Assembly (NCBI GenBank): GCA_026225945.1
Contig: JAMJFZ010001816.1
Coordinates: 7,004,001 to 7,068,000, forward strand
Direction: 5' to 3'
DNA from: Cricetomys ansorgei
Taxonomy: Eukaryota; Chordata; Mammalia; Rodentia; Nesomyidae
Length of the DNA: 64,000 bases
A program made the position numbers and the translations under genes. The notes under the pieces are model-generated. The model ran no database searches. It worked only from the letters and a program-made list of their open reading frames with translations, and was not told the DNA's origin. Below, piece by piece: positions 59,561 to 64,000 of this stretch; position 1 is the first letter of the stretch; each line of letters opens with the position of its first letter.

Positions 59561-60904
59561 AAACAAACAGGAAGCAAGATTCTTTTTTTTAAAAAATGTT
59601 TGCACAATTGCACGCTTGCACGGTTTTCTAACTTGATTCAAAATATCAGTAACTATCATTCAATTTCCTAACCTAAACCTCTGTGCAGAAAATATTGAGT
59701 ACGCACACTCATCCCTTGTTTTGGAAGATGGAGTAGTTATTCACATAAATGGCTTGTTTTCTTCATGTAAAAAAAAAAAAAGGAAAGGAAAAAGACAGCA
59801 TATACGCATAAATCAAATAGAGTGTGAGGGAGAGACAGATGCGGTGCAATCATAAGACGCCATACTGGCTGCCGGGAGGTAAATGGAGAACTGCCGCTTG
59901 TTACTCCAACAGGGAGAAACGAAACGTAGTGGGCGATTAGCAACAGCCAACGCCAAGTGGAAGGGTACTCTGTAAGACACCAGCAAACGTAGTCTGTGCC
60001 CAGAAAAGGACAGAGAAGTGGACGCAGCAGTCACAGGAAGAAGTTCTTTTTATGTGATGAACAAATGAAATGGATCTTTCCAGCCCTCTTCCTCACGCCC
60101 AGGGTTGTCAGTTCTCGGCTGATTCTGGACTAGCAGAGGCAGCAGCCACTTTCAGAAAGTCAATAACAATGAGCCTCATGATGTGAAAACAAACACCAAA
60201 AAAAACCCTTGCTCTTGGTGAGCGACAGCATTCACTGGGCAAGAAAAAAAACGCTTTTCAAAAAGGGAGCTATAAAATAGGAAACGGTGATTCAGCCCTG
60301 GAAAAATCAAAGGACAGATAATTATATGATTGTGAAGGACCTGAGGGATGTGAATCCGTCTGCTCAGCCACATTCGTATGTGCACAGGAAGTAATTAAGG
60401 TGAAGAATTTTTAGAATAAAGACAATGATTGGAAGATGTCTCACGTATCGACTGGTTTTTCAGCACTTACCTGAATCAAAGCATCCTAGACCAATTTAGA
60501 TGTCTTCATTTCAAAGATCTTTAGAGAGATTTTAGCCCTTTCTCTCAGTTATCTATTAATTGTGCGGGGAAGCTTTCCCATATAAGTAGATATAATGTGT
60601 GTGGAGTCATATATGCAAGGGAAAGTTTGTCTATTCATCTTTAGCAATTTCAGCAATTTTTAGATGTATACACAGTTCATATAGATCAACCTGTTTGCTC
60701 TGTATACTGTACACTTAAGGTACTGCTATTTCAAATCTCATCTATGGGAAACAAAAGCCGAAAGCTTTGTCTTGTTCAAAATAAAGCCAAAATTTGAACT
60801 CTGATCTCTCAAATTATTAAACCTGAGCTCCTGGAAAATAATAGAAATACACATTATAGTTTAGAAGAACATTCTAGAAACAGCAGGACTCAGACAAAGT
60901 AAGG
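59561..60904. other. Unassigned non-coding stretch
   Basis: No gene. An A-run with GGAAA words lies at 59768-59793. Several - strand frames overlap without known motifs. Confidence 0.45.
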
Positions 60905-61310
60905 ATCTTGTTAGCTTGCCATTGTCATATGATAAATGTTCACAAACTTAGATGTCTAAAACATGCATTTATATTCTCAGTTTCCCTAGGTCAGGAGTCT
61001 GAATCCACGTAGCTGAGTCCTTGGGTGAGAGTGTCTCAGTGCTTTGACTTAGGAGGTAACTGGTCGATGTTCACAGGAGTTGTTGTTTCTGCTTTCTTAC
61101 TGGCTGTCAGCCAATGGCCTCTTTTGCCTTCTGGGGCCCTATAGTTCTTGGCCCTGTGGTCGGTTCATAACTCTCTTAAAATGTTGCTGCTTACTTCATT
61201 GACATCAGAAGGCAAATCTCTCTGGCTCGTTGGCTTTCAAAGAGCTCACCTGATTAGGTCAGGCCCACTCAAGACAATCTTGTAGAGGAGCACTTGGAAG
61301 AAGTTTTTGT
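60905..61310 (+). mobile_element. Ancient MaLR-type (MLT1-like) LTR remnant
   Basis: 'gttcacaaacttagatgtct', 'aaaacatgcatttatattct', 'ctaggtcaggagtctgaatc', 'gtagctgagtccttgggtga', 'cttactggctgtcagccaat' and 'tgattaggtcaggcccactc' follow the order of MLT1-type LTRs. It is diverged, non-coding and has no internal region beside it. Confidence 0.55.
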
Positions 61311-62728
61311 TATTTTGGTTCCTTTGAAAACACAAAATGGTGTTTGGATTAGCTTTGCGTTCCCACCCCAGGTGTGGTAGATATTTATGAGTTGGAATTG
61401 GAATGCTTGATGCAGGTGGTTATAATTTGGTTATGTGCAGTCGTTCTGGCACCTGTAGTTTGTCTTTGGGATTGCATGCCACATAAGTTTATGGGAACTT
61501 TTGTCTTAGGGCATAAAAGGTCTAAAACCCTGAAAGTCAGGGTGGACATTGGTTGGTGTTTCGTTGGTTGGGTTGCTGTCATTAGTTAGTGTGATAATTC
61601 CTAAAAGAACAAAGGTTGGAGAGATTTGAGCTTAGGACAGCCTAAAAAGAGTCTGCCAGGATTTCTATCTTTCTCTCTTTCCGTATTAAGGCCACTTGTA
61701 CAAAAGGTGAAGATTTTTCTTTCCTTTCTCCTTCCCTAAATAGAGGGTAAACGATTGTAGCATATTGCTACACAATCTCCCTTTTGTTTAAAACTAAATG
61801 GCTAAGTAGTCTTAATTATATGTGTCAATAAAAACGACAGCATACAACTTCCCAGGAAATTTAGCATATTTGCGGAAATGATACCGTATTATCTTTGCTA
61901 TATTTTACGGGAAGAAGCAAGTTGCAGGTCCTACTCACAGTCAAGAAAGAAGGACTATAGAATATAGTTAGGCACTGAGGATTATCAGAACTGTGCACAA
62001 CACAGCAGCGTCAGCACTACAGCGTTTATGATTTGTTCTCTGGCACCTACAACTGAACCACTCCCCGTTCCCCAGTACTTCCCCGTGCTTATCCATCATG
62101 TAGTGTGTCCCTCGACATGGTCGTGGCTTATCCCCACTACAGGTTAATCCCTTCCAGTCAGCAAAGTTCTATCATCCACTGCAATATCTCCAACATCCCT
62201 TGCAAGCCCTGACACTTCTTCATTACGTGATAAACGAATGGCAGCAAATAGTATTCAAATGGCCTTTCTTCAGAAATAGCAGTGCTTGTGGGTAAATAAG
62301 GTTTAAAAGCCATACCATCTTCTTGGATTTCCACCCCGTGTCACATGCAGGCACATACGAATACTCAAGCATCCTAATCATATTAGCAAATGCTACTCCT
62401 CGCATCGCCACCGATGGCAGGTTTCGGACCCATTTTTTTCCCCTCACTGTTTTTGATAGAGATACCTTCATGCAAATGCTAGCCCTGGGGATTTACAATC
62501 TTTACAATTCAGCTGCAGTTGTTAGGAAAACAGAACTTCATGCTAACTCATTTAGAGTTAGGCAAATGAATAAAAATATAGAGTTAGATTTACCTAGCTG
62601 AAGACTGAGAAACTGAAAATGCAGGGTTAAAATGAAAAGAAAGCAAAGCAGAGGAAGACTGTGACCACTTGTTTTTAAATGCCTACAGGCCAGAAAGTCT
62701 ATGAGGAAAACTAAATCAGATAGTTTGT
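61311..62728. other. Unassigned non-coding stretch
   Basis: No gene. The 92-codon frame at 62323-62601 (+) lacks known motifs and overlaps an 82-codon frame on the other strand. An octamer-like 'atgcaaat' lies at 62471-62478. Confidence 0.45.
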
Positions 62729-62731
62729 AAA

Positions 62732-62764
<33 letters not shown>

Positions 62765-62765
62765 G
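62729..62765 (+). repeat. Poly(A) followed by (GAAAA)n
   Basis: About 20 A residues then GAAAA units. It looks like a retroposon tail, but no SINE, L1 or gene body is recognised directly upstream. Confidence 0.9.
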
Positions 62766-63074
62766 AGAGGGCCAAGTGGAAGCCACAGAAAATAGATCTA
62801 ATAAAAGAAAAGTGTTGTAAAATCTCAAGCTATATCCTAAACGAAGCAATTCCGGAAACTCTCCAGTGGAAACGAACCGGCGTGCACGTTCACTGAAAAC
62901 TTCACCACACTACCCTCTGTATCCACGGGTGCCTTAAATTCATAGTTACTCTGGAAAAATATGTCTACACCTCATTGAAACATTTCACAAGTAGGGGACA
63001 CCCAGACTTTTCAGGTCACAGCCGAGAAGCTTGGATTGTTTTATTTCATCCCAGGTTTTTAGATCATTATGTGA
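62766..63074. other. Unassigned non-coding stretch
   Basis: Nothing recognised. Confidence 0.4.
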
Positions 63075-63198
63075 GGCGGTGTCTTGGGAAGTAGCCAGGG
63101 CTGTCCTTGAACTTGCAGCAGTGTCTTTGAACTCGCAGCAACCCGTGTGCCTCAGATCTTGAGTGCTGGGATCACGGGCCAGCACCGCCATACCTGGC
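63075..63198 (-). mobile_element. B1 SINE with internal duplication
   Basis: Inverted B1: 'agtagccagggctgtccttg', 'tctttgaactcgcagcaacc', 'gtgcctcagatcttgagtgc', 'tgggatcacgggccagcacc' and 'gccatacctggc'. The segment 'ccttgaacttgcagcagtgt' and 'ctttgaactcgcagcaaccc' is a near-repeat of itself. Confidence 0.7.
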
Positions 63199-63324
63199 TC
63201 TGTTTCATCCTCATGCATATACAGACTTGCAATGTGGACATTTTAAAAAGAATCTTTTGCTCTGTCTACTTGAGCTTGTCACTGAGATGACCACAGAATG
63301 TAATGAATTATTAAATTAATTATT

Positions 63325-63502
63325 AAAGACTAAAAAAGACAGCCGGGTGGTGGTGGAGCACACCTTTGATCCCAGAACTGGAAAGGCAGAGGCAGGTGGG
63401 TCTCTGTGAGTTCAAGGCCAACCTGGTCTACAGAGTGAGCTCCAGGACAGCCAGTTACAACAGAAAAACAAAAAGAAAAGAAAGAAAAAGACTAAAAGAG
63501 AC
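63325..63502 (+). mobile_element. B1 SINE with 16-bp target-site duplication
   Basis: A full-length B1 (63341-63486): 'agccgggtggtggtggagca', 'cacctttgatcccagaactg', 'gaaaggcagaggcaggtggg', 'tctctgtgagttcaaggcca', 'acctggtctacagagtgagc', 'tccaggacagccagttacaa', then an A-rich AAAG tail. Flanks aaagactaaaaaagac (63325-63340) and aaagactaaaagagac (63487-63502) differ at one base and form the target-site duplication. The 'ctctgtgagtt' word is unlike the usual Mus B1. Confidence 0.93.
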
Positions 63503-63587
63503 ATACTTGAAATTTAGAAGCCATTCAAACAATTGACTACAGCAGTCTTTTTATTTCTTTTTAAAGCTCTAAGGCGATTCTATAACG

Positions 63588-63603
63588 TTTTTTTTTTTTT
63601 TTT
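63588..63603 (+). repeat. Poly(T) tract
   Basis: Sixteen T residues. It could be the tail of an inverted retroposon, but no body is recognised downstream. Confidence 0.85.
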
Positions 63604-64000
63604 GCCACATTAAACAAAGTCATATTTTTGGCTAGTGTGATTCCAGGATTCTCTATTAGTAGAAAAACCTAGTTTCAGGTTTCTCAAAGCAAAAGCTTGT
63701 GAATCATGCATGAAAATAAGTGTGTGTGTAAAGACTCAGGGCCGCTCAGAGGAGAGAAGCAAGAAATAAGAAAGAATCGTTTGATATTTTTAAAACTGAC
63801 ATGATAAACAAACGAACACAGGTTGTCCCTTATTTTATACTCTGAGTTTAAAGACAGACTCAGGTCGGCTCTGTGCCCAGCCAATCGTCTGCAGTCCCTG
63901 CAAGGAGACCAAAGAAATGAGGGGTATGTGAAGGCCAGCAAAGCTTCTGTGGGCTAAGGAGAAGTCAGCAGTGTAATGATACCTCAGATCTATATTTGTC
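63604..64000. other. Unassigned non-coding stretch to window end
   Basis: No gene or recognisable repeat. Confidence 0.4.

Noticed and set aside
62323..62601. 92-codon + strand frame of fairly balanced composition
   Set aside because: I considered a coding exon, but no family is recognised, the opposite strand is open over part of it, and no supporting exon is nearby.

Overview
This is nuclear DNA from a muroid rodent. The evidence is the repeat content: B1 SINEs on both strands, tRNA-derived B3/B2 SINEs, ID- and B4-like SINEs, Lx-type rodent L1 3' ends, a URR1-like rodent repeat, and older mammal-wide MIR, L2, L1M and MLT1-like remnants. The two best preserved B1 copies do not match the common Mus B1 consensus as I remember it, so a non-Mus muroid is more likely, but I cannot name the species.

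I found no functional protein-coding gene, coding exon, CpG island or structural RNA gene. Every long open frame I checked is explained by microsatellite sequence, L1 sequence, the strand opposite a repeat, or chance. The only gene-derived sequence I recognise is a decayed processed copy of the ribosomal protein gene Rps24 (45548-45972). The window therefore reads as intergenic or deep intronic DNA.

Layout: 1-9.1 kb is mostly unassigned, with a few SINE, URR1-like and L2-like fragments. 9.1-14.3 kb is one large antisense L1, broken by a ~0.5 kb unidentified insert and by a second, Lx-type L1 3' end. 14.4-16.6 kb is AT-rich and holds two close palindromes with homeodomain-type cores. 16.6-17.6 kb is an ancient antisense L1M. 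17.6-29 kb has scattered L2, MIR, URR1-like and L1 3' fragments plus several microsatellites. 29.8-30.4 kb is an MLT1-like LTR. 35.7-37.3 kb is a long polypyrimidine tract followed by an antisense L1 3' end with an exact-length 37-bp tandem duplication. 39.9-42.8 kb holds a sense L1 ORF2 fragment, a URR1-like element and a B1 with a perfect target-site duplication. 45.5-47.5 kb holds the Rps24 pseudogene, a B4-like SINE and two B3 SINEs. 50.6-51.9 kb holds two antisense L1 3' fragments with several internal microsatellites. 54.4-55.1 kb is a B3 and an old sense L1M. 55.1-64 kb is mostly unassigned, with MIR, B4/ID, B1 and MLT1-like pieces and one symmetric GATA-motif cluster.

Most L1 segments (seven of nine) lie antisense to the + strand. 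That would fit an intron of a + strand gene, but it is weak evidence. Family names come from recognising consensus words by eye. Boundaries are approximate, usually within 10-40 bases, except where exact duplications are stated.
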